From Desulfocicer vacuolatum DSM 3385 (GTDB taxonomy: Bacteria > Desulfobacterota > Desulfobacteria > Desulfobacterales > Desulfobacteraceae): a stretch of DNA of 64,000 nucleotides. Positions within the stretch are counted from its first letter, which is position 1. Every line of letters starts with the position of its first letter. Below, piece after piece: positions 7,716 through 16,084 of this stretch. Where the stretch lies: assembly GCF_900176365.1 (NCBI RefSeq), contig NZ_FWXY01000008.1, positions 1 to 64,000 on the forward strand. The letters run 5' to 3'. A program made the translations under genes and the position numbers. The notes below the pieces were generated by a model. It was not told where the DNA came from and made no database searches. It saw nothing but the letters and a program-made list of their open reading frames with translations.

Positions 7716-8906
7716 CTATGAAAAATCTATTGCCTGTTCAATCCAACTCTTAACATCCACCAGCCGAGAAGTTTCTCCCAATAATTCACGAAGCGCTTCC
7801 GGAGTCAACTCTCCCAATTGCTTAAATGTAAATATACCGGAAGCATTCAGCTGTTTCAGACGTCCTGGACCGATACCTGTAATATAGGTTAAATCATCTT
7901 TTTTTTTTACCTTAACATCAGTTTCTTTCTTAGACTCATCTTCTTTTTTTGCGTTAATCTCCGTTTCTTTCTTAGTTTCCTCTTCCTTTTTTACATTGAT
8001 ATCGATTTCTTTCTTGACAGTTTTCATCTCTTTTTTTTCTTCCACATCAACGGCCGGCACACTGTCTGATTTCTTCTTAGACTGCAATGATAAAGCAGAG
8101 GCTTCCTTAAATTTTTCAGGTGAAGATGGGACAGGTGTTTCAGGAACATTGTCAACTATTTTTTTTTTAAATGACCAGATAGCCCTTGCCCCGGCAAGAT
8201 CATCTGAAAAGTCTTTACGGAATAGTGCCACCTGCTCCTGGAGATCCGCCACTGACTGGACCACCTGGGCAATGAATTCCCGGCGTTCTTTTTGACTTAT
8301 CTTGCTAATTTCTTCATGGGATTCACGAAACTCGTTTTGCATTTGATATACTTTTAAGCCAAGATCCGAGACAAATTGTTTCAGTTCCTTGCCAGTACGT
8401 GCAAAATCAGACTTCATTTTTTCTGTTGCGGTAAAACGTTCCTCATTAAAGGTTTGTTTTAATGTTTCAACATCATTTTTTAAATTTGCCAAAAAAGCAG
8501 TGCGTTTTTCCTTATTTTCCTTTGAAGATTTAAAAAAATCTTCCCGAAAAACTTCCCGGGTCTGCGAAACGGTCTGGCCAAGATCAGAAACAAAAGCTCT
8601 GATATCCGACATAAAGGCATTAAGCTCTTTAACACTCTTTTCGGCATTTTCTTTGCGCTCCCGGCTAAAATCGGCTTGCATATCAGAAACGCCTGTGCTC
8701 AGTTCATTTAAGAACGTATCTCTTTTTGCTTTTTCCGTTTCAGCCATTTTCTGATGATCGTTTCGAAAACGCGCCTGCATTTCAGCTGTGTCTGATTTCA
8801 ATTCGGCAACATCTCTACCCAGATTGTTGATGAATGATCTCCTGTCACTGGACAGTCTATCAACATCTTCCCTTAAACGGGTCATATCTTCGGTAAATCG
8901 GCCCAT
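7716..8906 (-). CDS. gvpC: GvpC-like repeat protein with C-terminal helix-hairpin-helix domain
   Basis: 396 residues. Residues about 24-245 consist of six helical repeats of about 33-40 residues, each starting F-(I/L/M/V)-x-x-(L/I) (FINNLGRDVAEL, FLNELSTGVSDM, FMSDIRAFVSDL, FLANLKNDVETL, FVSDLGLKVYQM, FIAQVVQSVADL). This is the pattern of GvpC, the outer-surface stiffening protein. A Lys/Glu-rich linker with three short near-repeats (KKEEETKKETEIN type) follows. Residues about 345-390 (DDLTYITGIGPGRLKQL) form a helix-hairpin-helix domain of the kind that can bind nucleic acid or protein. Ribosome site AAGGAG. The C-terminal fusion is unusual for GvpC. Confidence 0.8.
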   Translation of the reverse strand: MGRFTEDMTRLREDVDRLSSDRRSFINNLGRDVAELKSDTAEMQARFRNDHQKMAETEKAKRDTFLNELSTGVSDMQADFSRERKENAEKSVKELNAFMSDIRAFVSDLGQTVSQTREVFREDFFKSSKENKEKRTAFLANLKNDVETLKQTFNEERFTATEKMKSDFARTGKELKQFVSDLGLKVYQMQNEFRESHEEISKISQKERREFIAQVVQSVADLQEQVALFRKDFSDDLAGARAIWSFKKKIVDNVPETPVPSSPEKFKEASALSLQSKKKSDSVPAVDVEEKKEMKTVKKEIDINVKKEEETKKETEINAKKEDESKKETDVKVKKKDDLTYITGIGPGRLKQLNASGIFTFKQLGELTPEALRELLGETSRLVDVKSWIEQAIDFS

Positions 8907-8974
8907 GGCAGTTCTCCTTAATTCTATTGAGATTACTGAAAATTGTGAGTTATCACAATACGACCATTATGGGA

Positions 8975-9022
8975 CAGGGGGCAGATTGACAGCACAAACC
9001 TGACCCCATTTTCCCGACTTTT
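8975..9022. repeat. Possible REP-like remnant between gvpA and gvpC-like gene
   Basis: On the minus strand the stretch reads AATGGGGTCAGGTTTGTGC, then TGTCAATCTGCCCCC. This resembles the GGGGTCAGGT motifs often seen around REP-associated transposases. No transposase gene is nearby and only one copy was noticed in this window. Confidence 0.3.
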
Positions 9023-9029
9023 TAACAAT

Positions 9030-9080
9030 AAAAAAGGCCTCTCCATGAATAGATCAAACTAAAATGAAAAAGCCTTTTTT
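9030..9080 (-). terminator. Terminator-like hairpin downstream of gvpA
   Basis: Eleven bases after the gvpA stop the minus strand reads AAAAAAGGC, a loop of about 33 bases, then GCCTTTTTT followed by ATTGTT. The perfect 9-bp stem with U-rich right arm looks like a partial terminator that would let gvpA be expressed more strongly than the genes behind it. Because it is symmetric it could act in both directions. The long loop lowers certainty. Confidence 0.55.
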
Positions 9081-9090
9081 ATGTCATAGA

Positions 9091-9309
9091 TCATGCAGGT
9101 GCTGCGGCTGCAGCTGTGAGGCCAATGGCTTCAGCGTATTTCAGGTAGGTCTCAACAGATGCAATAACAACTCTTGCTTCAATGGAAATCAGTTCGATTC
9201 CAACAAGGGAAATCTTTGCCCATGCATCAACAACAATACCTTTATCCAGAATACGATCAACAACTTCTGCCAGACTTGAAGAATCTGTAGTTTTTTGAAC
9301 CTTAGCCAT
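9091..9309 (-). CDS. gvpA: Major gas vesicle structural protein GvpA
   Basis: 72 residues, the usual length of GvpA. The sequence has the classic core ([30 protein letters not shown], then [22 protein letters not shown]) and a short Ala-rich tail. GvpA forms the ribbed wall of the gas vesicle. A strong ribosome site (AAGGAGATG) lies 5 bases upstream. It is the first gene of its operon, preceded by a sigma-54-like promoter and followed by a hairpin that probably limits read-through. Confidence 0.97.
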   Translation of the reverse strand: MAKVQKTTDSSSLAEVVDRILDKGIVVDAWAKISLVGIELISIEARVVIASVETYLKYAEAIGLTAAAAAPA

Positions 9310-9386
9310 AATACATCTCCTTGTTAATTGTGTTAAAAAAAACCGAAGGTCTTATACCCTTCTGCTTTAAACTTAATATACTAATA

Positions 9387-9403
9387 TTCAATTTGCGTGC
9401 CAA
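9387..9403 (-). promoter_or_regulatory. Sigma-54-type promoter of gvpA
   Basis: The minus strand reads TTGGCACGCAAATTGAA. Against the sigma-54 consensus (YTGGCACGRNNNTTGCW) it keeps the GG of the -24 element and TTG of the -12 element at correct spacing, but the -12 GC is GA and one further position differs. Predicted transcription start is near 9376, giving an untranslated leader of about 67 bases before gvpA. A sigma-54 activator gene lies in the same cluster (16085-17488). Confidence 0.7.
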
Positions 9404-9490
9404 GGAGCTGTGAAAAAATAAAAAAATAATTTTCATTAAGAATTCAAACACTTAAAAGAGACAACTCGTTCTCTATTTATATGGATATTA

Positions 9491-9527
9491 TATATGGAAA
9501 TGTTATCAATGGAAACGTTTCCATATA
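9491..9527. promoter_or_regulatory. Nested dyads upstream of gvpA, probable activator binding site
   Basis: A perfect 16-bp palindrome ATGGAAACGTTTCCAT lies at 9509-9524. An outer pair, TATATGGAAA (9491-9500) and TTTCCATATA (9518-9527), overlaps it, giving three ATGGAA-type half sites. The centre is about 140 bp upstream of the predicted sigma-54 start, the distance usual for enhancer-binding NtrC-family activators. The same ATGGAA-N4-TTCCAT pattern recurs at 18241-18256. Confidence 0.65.
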
Positions 9528-9559
9528 TTAGGGGAAAGTTGTCCACGGTTCTTGTGGGA

Positions 9560-9934
9560 TCAGTGGATATTTTTCAAGACAGACAGAATTTCCTGGTTTT
9601 GAAACGGTTTTGAAATAAAATCTGAAATCAATCCCTCTTCAAGGGCTTTTCTGATTGCAGGATCATCTCTGTAAAAATATCCGGAAACCATTATAAGTCT
9701 CAGGCCCCGGGATACTTCCCGAATTTTTTTTGCCAGATCCAGCCCGTCGATATCAGGTAGTTTTGCATCCACAAAAACAGCTTTAAACGATTCTTTCCGG
9801 ATCAAGTGAAGGGCCTGCCGGCCATTTAAAGCATTTTTGGATAAAATATTGTTTTGTGCCAGAAGGTTTTGAAATGCCCAGCACATATCAGGTTCATCGT
9901 CCACAATCAGATAGATATCTTTGTGATCATTCAT
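9560..9934 (-). CDS. Single-domain response regulator
   Basis: 124 residues when started at MNDHKDIYLIVDDEPDMCW; the longer open frame upstream overlaps the kinase gene out of frame and has no meaning. It is a receiver domain only: acidic pair in IVDDEPD, phospho-acceptor Asp in AVFVDAKLPDIDGLD, switch Ser in LIMVSGYF, Lys in ISKPFQNQE. No output domain. It starts 52 bases after the PAS kinase on the same strand, so the two probably form a pair. It may relay phosphate to the DNA-binding regulator at 16085-17488 or act by protein contact. It ends about 160 bases before the gvpA promoter. Confidence 0.88.
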   Translation of the reverse strand: MNDHKDIYLIVDDEPDMCWAFQNLLAQNNILSKNALNGRQALHLIRKESFKAVFVDAKLPDIDGLDLAKKIREVSRGLRLIMVSGYFYRDDPAIRKALEEGLISDFISKPFQNQEILSVLKNIH

Positions 9935-9986
9935 GGCAGGTGTTATCTCCCCTATAAAAAAGGTTAATGGGGTATCTGTTGCGTGA

Positions 9987-11465
9987 TTACAACAGGGGCA
10001 ATCGTACGGTAAAGGTACAGCCGGAATCTTTGTTGCTTTCCACCTCAATGGTTCCCATGTGCTGCTTGACAATGGCATAGGAAATGGAAAGTCCCAGACC
10101 GGTTCCCCGCCCCACAGGAGATGTCGTGTAAAACGGATCAAATATTTTATCGATATCCTGCTTTAAAATACCGGTTCCCGTATCCATGATCCGAATCAGA
10201 ACATCCCCGCCGGATCTGGTAATGGAAAGCTCAATTTTGCCCCCATCGGGCATGGATTGAATGGCATTTAAAAAAAGATTTATCAGCACCTGTTGCAGCA
10301 TACTGGCATTGGCTGAAATAAAAATATTTTTTCTGTAAATAGTGATTTTTATTTTGATCTGCTGAATTTTAGCCTGATTATGGACCAGAGGGATGGTATC
10401 CTCCACAAGGGAGTTTAGACAAATTCTCTCCATGTGTGAATTAGTGGACGGGCGGGCAAATCGTAATAAATTTTCAATGATAATGGAGGCTCTCTGGATA
10501 CCGGTGTAAATTTTTTCACCACATTCTTTTCGAAATTCTGTACTGATATCGTCATTTTGCAAAAATTGTGCTGCGGAAGAACAGATGGCAAGGGGGTTTC
10601 TGATTTCATGGGCAATGCCCCCGGCCATCACCCCCAGGGCGGCAAATTTTTGTGATTTTAATAATTCCGCTTCCAGTTTCAGACGTTCGGTCAAATCCCG
10701 CCCCACCCCCACAATGGCAGCCGTATTGCCGTGTTCATCCTTCATGGGGGAGAAAACCCAGGACACACGGATGGTTGTTCCATCCTTTGTAATCAGTTCC
10801 CATTCCGCCTGCCGGGATTGTCTACCGTTTTTCATCTGGGTAAAAACCTCGTGCATGTCTTTTTGTTTCTCAATGGGAAGATATTCAATGAACGAACGTC
10901 CCTTCATTTCGGGAAATGTATATCCGGAAATTTTTTCCACAGCCGGATTCCAGGAAAGGATTCTCCCCCCGGTATCGGTGGAAATAATAATATCAGTGGC
11001 ACTGTCAATGATGCTGGCCAGATGTCTTTCAACCCTCTGAACCTCTTCACTGAGGCGAATTTGCTCTGTCACGTCATCCATGAGCAACATGACGTTCTCC
11101 ACCACTCCCTTCCAGGTGAACGGAAAAATTCTGTAGTAGTAAATATTCATGGGAAGGCCGGGTGAACGGTAGGACATTCGATTTCCTCCGGTGGCATTAC
11201 CGCTTTTAAAAACCCCGCGAATCTGTTGCGGAATATTCATGGTATTTAAAATAATGGTGGGAAAAATGTCAACCAGGGGAAAACCGATGGTGTTCTGGGT
11301 GCTTCTACGACTTTTTTTAAGAAAATTGTGGTTGGCTGAAATGACTTTCATGTCACGATCCAGCATCAAGACGGAACTGGGAATGGCGTCCAGAAGCATG
11401 GTGTACAGTTTTCTATGACGTTGAACTTCCGAAGAAAGGTTGTTTTCAGATACAAAAGTTTTCAT
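9987..11465 (-). CDS. PAS-domain sensor histidine kinase (NtrB/AtoS type)
   Basis: 492 residues, no membrane segment seen, so probably cytoplasmic. Order: PAS 1 (about 20-125, with NIYYYRIFPFTW), PAS 2 (about 145-265, ATDIIISTDTGGRILSWNPA), dimerisation/phospho-acceptor box (MAGGIAHEIRNPLAI, His near 286), then the ATPase domain with LINLFLNAIQSMPDGG, IMDTGTGI and GRGTGLGLSI. This architecture is typical of kinases that pair with sigma-54-dependent regulators. It sits between the second gvpF/L block and gvpA, suggesting that a cytoplasmic signal (redox, energy or ligand) controls gas-vesicle genes. Confidence 0.9.
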   Translation of the reverse strand: MKTFVSENNLSSEVQRHRKLYTMLLDAIPSSVLMLDRDMKVISANHNFLKKSRRSTQNTIGFPLVDIFPTIILNTMNIPQQIRGVFKSGNATGGNRMSYRSPGLPMNIYYYRIFPFTWKGVVENVMLLMDDVTEQIRLSEEVQRVERHLASIIDSATDIIISTDTGGRILSWNPAVEKISGYTFPEMKGRSFIEYLPIEKQKDMHEVFTQMKNGRQSRQAEWELITKDGTTIRVSWVFSPMKDEHGNTAAIVGVGRDLTERLKLEAELLKSQKFAALGVMAGGIAHEIRNPLAICSSAAQFLQNDDISTEFRKECGEKIYTGIQRASIIIENLLRFARPSTNSHMERICLNSLVEDTIPLVHNQAKIQQIKIKITIYRKNIFISANASMLQQVLINLFLNAIQSMPDGGKIELSITRSGGDVLIRIMDTGTGILKQDIDKIFDPFYTTSPVGRGTGLGLSISYAIVKQHMGTIEVESNKDSGCTFTVRLPLL

Positions 11466-11766
11466 AATTCATAACGGCTCCAAAGTTTTTTTAAACGTAA
11501 GAAACGGACCTTATTTTGACCCGGTCCTGCCCACAAAAAAGCTTGAGATACGCCCTTGGTTTGCGGCACATTTCAGGGTTGATCATAAGCTGCTCCACGT
11601 TATGAACAAGCCCCACATTTCATATGGAAAACACACTATGTGCCGGTAAATTGGAAAGCTTAGGGAGTCAGAGAATATTGTGATTTACCGCTAAGCCTCA
11701 GGCTGGAAAACCTGCTCGACAAGGAATAGGGTCACAAAAATGGCATATTGATAACGACTGATTCCC
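11466..11766. other. Gap with degenerate repeat material
   Basis: 301 bases without a gene. 11504-11576 is a diverged family-1 repeat in minus orientation (CGGACCTTATTTTGACCCGG, then TGCCCACAAAAAAGCTTGAG). 11578-11650 contains GATCATAAGCTG and CCACGTTATGAACAAGCCCC, which recur separated by about 85 bases at 59177-59310. The rest holds small hairpins (AGCCTCAGGCT) but nothing I can name. Confidence 0.5.
11504..11576 (-). repeat. Diverged family-1 repeat (copy d)
   Basis: Minus orientation. It keeps CGGACCTTATT, TGCCCACAA, AAGCTTGAGATACGCCC and TTTGCGG from the unit but has lost the TATAACCGCCAC end and the final TATTTCATATAA. Confidence 0.6.
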
Positions 11767-12567
11767 TTATGACGGGTCAGTCAAGTTGGATTCAGTGTTG
11801 ATAAAATTAAAAGGCGGCCATGGCCCGTTCATCATATGTCTGCCGGATGAAGACCCGCAAATATTCTGAAATCGGGAGCGAAACAGGGATATGTTTTTTT
11901 TTGAAATCAAAAAGAACAAAGATATCAACAATGCGTTGCCATCGGTTTTCTCAGCTCCTTGTAAAGAAAGGGAGGGGCAGTCCTTTTCCAAGGGCTGAGA
12001 CTCCTGTTTAAATTCCATATAAAGTCCCCTGAAGTGCTGGAGAATATCCCTTGTTTTTTCATGAATTTCAGGCGGAAGGCGATTTTGCTGTTCATACATC
12101 GCTTTTCTTTGTTGAAGAAATGTTGTGCCGGATATTTTTTTTGGGGATATTGCCGGTTCTTTTTTTTTAACACAGCAAGGAGAGTTGGAGATAAAACGTA
12201 CGCACATTTCCGTGCAGTCATGGAGGCGTTTTAATTGCAGGAGATATGACTTTTCATTGTTGTTCAAGGCGGTAATCATATGTGCGTACGTCCTGAAAAC
12301 AGCCGCAAACCGCATGGGTATAACCGTTCGATTCTGATGATATGAATCAATGACCCCGTGATAGGCCAGCAGGGACTTTACATGGGTGTCAGGCGGTTTG
12401 CCCAGTGTGGATACGACCCCTGAAATCTTATTGGAACAAATTTCATGCACCGGCTCGCCGTCAATGCCCGGGGGGACAAGTTTTCTTGTTTTTTCCATCT
12501 CCCCGGAAGAGAAAACGCAATAGAGCAAATGCAGAGTCAAAGTCCTTCTCCCCGGGTTGTTTTGCAA
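11767..12567 (-). CDS. gvpL: Gas vesicle protein GvpF/GvpL family (third paralogue)
   Basis: 266 residues. The N-terminal strand LTLHLLYCVFSSG and the end NGPWPPFNFIN are the family marks; the middle keeps TVIPMRFAAVFRT. It has a basic, Cys- and Ser-containing stretch (about 125-150, SNSPCCVKKKEPAISPKK) where the paralogues differ. The start codon lies 31 bases inside the preceding paralogue, so the pair is translationally linked. It is strongly diverged from the 5398-6156 copy, suggesting a separate role or partner. Confidence 0.85.
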   Translation of the reverse strand: MQNNPGRRTLTLHLLYCVFSSGEMEKTRKLVPPGIDGEPVHEICSNKISGVVSTLGKPPDTHVKSLLAYHGVIDSYHQNRTVIPMRFAAVFRTYAHMITALNNNEKSYLLQLKRLHDCTEMCVRFISNSPCCVKKKEPAISPKKISGTTFLQQRKAMYEQQNRLPPEIHEKTRDILQHFRGLYMEFKQESQPLEKDCPSLSLQGAEKTDGNALLISLFFLISKKNISLFRSRFQNICGSSSGRHMMNGPWPPFNFINTESNLTDPS

Positions 12568-13346
12568 AAACTATAAGGGGCCCAGGGCCCGGAAACAACC
12601 AGGGAAATCCCGGTTTGTGAAAATTCTTTTTCTGCCTGGGAAATCTCCTGCAAAAAGGCAGATTTGCTGTCATTATGAATTAAAAATGCAAGATTAAACA
12701 TCATCTCCAGATTATTTTTTTCTGTTTTTTCTGTGAAAAGCTCTCTGGGTGAAACTTCCGGATTTCTTTTTGTGAGATGATCCAGAAATATTCCGCAGCG
12801 CCTCTTGATCCATTGATTTATCCCGGTTTCAACCTTTTTGTTAAATTGATGCTGAGCAAAGTATTTCTTTCCGGGGGATAAACCGTCAAGCTGTTTTTTT
12901 TCTTGTTTGAACTTTGTTTTAATCAAAAATTCAAGGAGTTGTTTTCGATTAATAAATCCTTTTAAACTGTATTCGCATTTATGTTGGGTTTGATTCAGAA
13001 ACCTGGAGATCAATCCGGATTTAAGGTGCAGGGTTTCCCTGAGATTTTCCATGGACGAAAAAAGGGTGGCAAAACGCGCCGGATACACGGATGATTCCTG
13101 CATCATGCGCTCAATTACATTTTCGTGCCGCATGGCCCGGGGCCCTATCCAGTCAATATTTTTCATGTTTTCTTCAGCAGATGTCCCCACAAATGTGTTT
13201 AGAGGGATTATATTGTAAACCGCCACAAAATTCTCCAGATGTTCAAAGCAAACGGGGGTGTTTGCATCAATGCCCGTGATGCCCGGGGCATTGAATTTAT
13301 TCGCCCGCGTGACACAATAGAGATAAACTGCCTTTTTTTTTTCCAT
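12537..13346 (-). CDS. gvpL: Gas vesicle protein GvpF/GvpL family (second paralogue)
   Basis: 269 residues. N-terminal KAVYLYCVTRANKF, middle SSVYPARFATLFSS and the closing SGPWAPYSFC match GvpF/L. The sequence is rich in Lys between about 130 and 200. It follows the CDC48-like gene by 47 bases and overlaps the next paralogue. A short ribosome site (AGGTG) precedes the ATG. Confidence 0.88.
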   Translation of the reverse strand: MEKKKAVYLYCVTRANKFNAPGITGIDANTPVCFEHLENFVAVYNIIPLNTFVGTSAEENMKNIDWIGPRAMRHENVIERMMQESSVYPARFATLFSSMENLRETLHLKSGLISRFLNQTQHKCEYSLKGFINRKQLLEFLIKTKFKQEKKQLDGLSPGKKYFAQHQFNKKVETGINQWIKRRCGIFLDHLTKRNPEVSPRELFTEKTEKNNLEMMFNLAFLIHNDSKSAFLQEISQAEKEFSQTGISLVVSGPWAPYSFCKTTRGEGL

Positions 13347-13393
13347 TTTTTTAACACCTATGCCGTAATGATTCAGTAGTTCCCGGTCGTGAT

Positions 13394-15562
13394 CTAATTG
13401 TCTGTGACAGTACGTGAACTCCGCACTTCATCCATTGCCGTTTGCAATTGCGCCGGTGTAATGTGAACCGCATCATCGTCATCTTCTTTAACGGCATGGT
13501 CCCGGGTATTTTTTTCCATGTCAGCCACTTTTTTCCGGATGGCCATGAGTGCCCCCCGGTTACACGTTGCCGCAATTTCAGCACCGCTGAACCCCTCGGA
13601 ATCCCGGGCAAGATCCCCCAGGTGATCTTTAAGTTCAAAGGGCTTATGTTGAAGATGAATTTGAAAAATTTCTTTTCTATCATTTTCATCCGGCAGGGGA
13701 ATTTCAACGATTTCATCAAACCGCCCGGGCCTTAGCACCGCTGCATCCAGCATGTCCACGCGATTTGTGGCACCCAGTACCAGTACCCCTTTTAATTCAT
13801 CAATGCCGTCAAATTCTGCCAGAAATTGACTCAGCACCCGTTCCCCCACATTGGAATCGCCGGTCCCTGCGTTCCGGGTGGGCACCAAGGCATCAATTTC
13901 ATCAAAAAAAATAATACACGGAGAGGCCTGTCTGGCTTTTTTAAAAATTTCCCGAACGCCTTTTTCCGACTCTCCCACATATTTTGATATCAATTCCGGC
14001 CCTTTGACGGAGATGAAGTTGACATGGCTCTCATTGGCAATGGCCTTTGCAAGAAGGGTTTTTCCGCAACCCGGTTTCCCTGATACCAAAATACCTTTGG
14101 GGGGACGGGTACCGGCCTTTTGAAAAATCTCCGGATATTTTAAAGGCCATTCCACTGCCTCCACCAGACGTTTTTTAATGGTCCGATTTCCCCCGATGTC
14201 ATCCCATTTTACATTGGGCACTTCAATGAAAACCTCTCTAATGGCCGAAGGTTCCACCTCCCGCAGGGCAAACATGAAATCATCCATGCCGATTTCCAGA
14301 TTTTTAAGCTGCTCATAGGGTATTTGGGTCATGTTAAAATCAATGTCAGGAAGCAGACGTCTCAGGCAGATCATGGCCGATTCCCGGCACAGGGCCTCCA
14401 GATCCGCCCCCACATAGCCGTGGGTTATCTCTGCCAGGCGGGACATGTCCACATTCTTTGCCAGGGGCATTCCCCGGCTGTGAATGTCCAAAATTTCCAT
14501 GCGACCGTTTTTATCGGGTATGGGAATGGTGATTTCCCTGTCAAACCGTCCAGGTCGTCGCAGGGCAGGATCCAGGGCATTGGGAATATTGGTGGCGGCA
14601 ATGACAATGAGATTCTGCCGCCGGTTCAAGCCGTCCATGAGGGCCAGAAGCTGTGCAACCACCCGTTTCTCAACATCTCCCACCACTTTTTCCCGCTGGG
14701 GGGCAATGGCATCAATTTCATCCAGAAAAACGATGCTCGGGCCCTTGGCTGCGGCCTCTTCAAAAATTTTGCGCAGGTGCGCTTCACTTTCACCATAAAA
14801 TTTGTGAATGACTTCAGGACCGCTCACCGAAAAAAAATTGGCTTCGGTTTCATGGGCAATGGCTCTGGCAATCAGGGTTTTTCCGCACCCGGGGGGGCCA
14901 TACAAAAGCACCCCTCTGGGGGCGCCGATGCCCAGACGTTCAAACACTTCCGGAAAGCGCAAGGGCAGTTCAATCATCTCCCTGATGCGCTGCACCTGGG
15001 AACCCAGTCCGCCAATATCTTCGTATGAGATACCGGCATCTTTTTCCGCACCCTTGCGGGATTTTGATTTACCGATGATTAGCTGGGTGGTGGGGTTGAT
15101 CATCACCGGGCCCCGGGGAACGGTGGACTCAATTTTAAAATTGGCGGTACGGCTTCCAAACAAAGTGGCCCGAATGGCATCTCCGGCCTGTATGGGAAGA
15201 CCGTCCAAAAGACTTCCAATGTAATCCAGATCCCGTTTGTCCGGAGAAATATTCACCGGAACAAGCACCACGCGCTGGGCCGCACTCCATGGGATATCCC
15301 TCACTTCAACGGTTTCGTCCAGTCCGCATCCTGCATTTTCACGACTGATTCCGTCCAGCTGTACCCGGGCCTGTCCACGGACGTCCTTATATGCCGGCAT
15401 AACCTTGGCAACGGTGACCCTTTTTCCTGTTATTTCAACAATGTCGCCGAGGGATACTCCCATACGTTTCATATCTTCGGGGTCCATCCTGGCAAAGGCA
15501 CGTCCCACATCTTTTTTCAATGCCTCGGAGACCTTAAGTTTTAATGATGCAGCAGATGACAT
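13394..15562 (-). CDS. CDC48/p97-like double AAA ATPase
   Basis: 722 residues when started at MSSAASLKLKVSEALKK, which has a ribosome site (AAAGGAACG) and lies 22 bases after the Hsp20 stop; an in-frame codon 45 bases earlier would overlap that gene. Order: double-psi-barrel N-domain (about 1-85), second N subdomain (about 90-165), D1 AAA (Walker A GPPGCGKT, Walker B IVFLDEIDA, PGRFDRE), D2 AAA (Walker A GKPGCGKT, Walker B IIFFDEIDALVPTR, PGRFDE). This unfoldase family extracts or disassembles protein complexes. Its place between gvpH and the gvpL pair suggests a role in gas-vesicle assembly or turnover. Confidence 0.92.
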   Translation of the reverse strand: MSSAASLKLKVSEALKKDVGRAFARMDPEDMKRMGVSLGDIVEITGKRVTVAKVMPAYKDVRGQARVQLDGISRENAGCGLDETVEVRDIPWSAAQRVVLVPVNISPDKRDLDYIGSLLDGLPIQAGDAIRATLFGSRTANFKIESTVPRGPVMINPTTQLIIGKSKSRKGAEKDAGISYEDIGGLGSQVQRIREMIELPLRFPEVFERLGIGAPRGVLLYGPPGCGKTLIARAIAHETEANFFSVSGPEVIHKFYGESEAHLRKIFEEAAAKGPSIVFLDEIDAIAPQREKVVGDVEKRVVAQLLALMDGLNRRQNLIVIAATNIPNALDPALRRPGRFDREITIPIPDKNGRMEILDIHSRGMPLAKNVDMSRLAEITHGYVGADLEALCRESAMICLRRLLPDIDFNMTQIPYEQLKNLEIGMDDFMFALREVEPSAIREVFIEVPNVKWDDIGGNRTIKKRLVEAVEWPLKYPEIFQKAGTRPPKGILVSGKPGCGKTLLAKAIANESHVNFISVKGPELISKYVGESEKGVREIFKKARQASPCIIFFDEIDALVPTRNAGTGDSNVGERVLSQFLAEFDGIDELKGVLVLGATNRVDMLDAAVLRPGRFDEIVEIPLPDENDRKEIFQIHLQHKPFELKDHLGDLARDSEGFSGAEIAATCNRGALMAIRKKVADMEKNTRDHAVKEDDDDAVHITPAQLQTAMDEVRSSRTVTDN

Positions 15563-15584
15563 TAGGCGTTCCTTTAATTTTACG

Positions 15585-16082
15585 TTATGGCATGCATTTG
15601 ATCTCAAGAATACCGTTGTTACAAGAAATTTTCATTTTTTCCCGGGAAAATGAACGGGGCAGCAGCACCTCTTTTTTATATTTTTTATCCCCCTTTGAGG
15701 CATCAATTTCCAGCAGATCCTCATGGACATTTACCTTGATATCTTCAAGGCTGGTGCCCGGCATTTCTGCCACCACAAGAATATGATCCTTTTCTTCAAA
15801 TATATCCACAAGGGGCTCACGGACTTCATGAACAAAGGACTCTCCTGACTTCTCATCTTTTCTGATATTTCCAAAGGGCTGCACCTCAGGTTTATCCGAG
15901 CCCAGTCCCATTTTCATGGAAAAACCATATACCCCCTTGATATTATTATCTTTACCTTCAAAAGATATGGTTTTGGACAACTGTTCTCCTTTTTCTGCCA
16001 GCTCTCCCAGTTTTTCCAGAAACGTCAAAACCCCGTCAAAGGGGGACTTACTTTGTTTTTTTTCCTTTTCAGGCCTTGTCAT
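15585..16082 (-). CDS. gvpH: GvpH-type small heat-shock protein (Hsp20 family)
   Basis: 165 residues. N-terminal part (FDGVLTFLEKLGELAEKGEQLSKT, then GVYGFSMKMGLG) is typical of the GvpH proteins of gas-vesicle clusters; residues about 85-165 are an alpha-crystallin domain (PLVDIFEEKDHILVVAEMPG, closing NNGILEIKC). It should be a cytoplasmic holdase protecting hydrophobic vesicle proteins. Its ribosome site (GGAGATT) lies in the last codons of the sigma-54 regulator gene, only 2 bases of spacer, so the two are co-expressed. Confidence 0.88.
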   Translation of the reverse strand: MTRPEKEKKQSKSPFDGVLTFLEKLGELAEKGEQLSKTISFEGKDNNIKGVYGFSMKMGLGSDKPEVQPFGNIRKDEKSGESFVHEVREPLVDIFEEKDHILVVAEMPGTSLEDIKVNVHEDLLEIDASKGDKKYKKEVLLPRSFSREKMKISCNNGILEIKCMP

Positions 16083-16084
16083 TT

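Noticed and set aside
8975-9022. Functional transposon end
   Set aside because: Only a short GGGGTCAGGT-like stretch, single copy, no transposase; kept as a weak repeat remnant.
14324-15028. Long plus-strand open frame opposite the CDC48-like gene
   Set aside because: It is the antisense shadow of a strongly conserved AAA ATPase; composition (Gly/His/Phe rich) and lack of ribosome site argue against coding.
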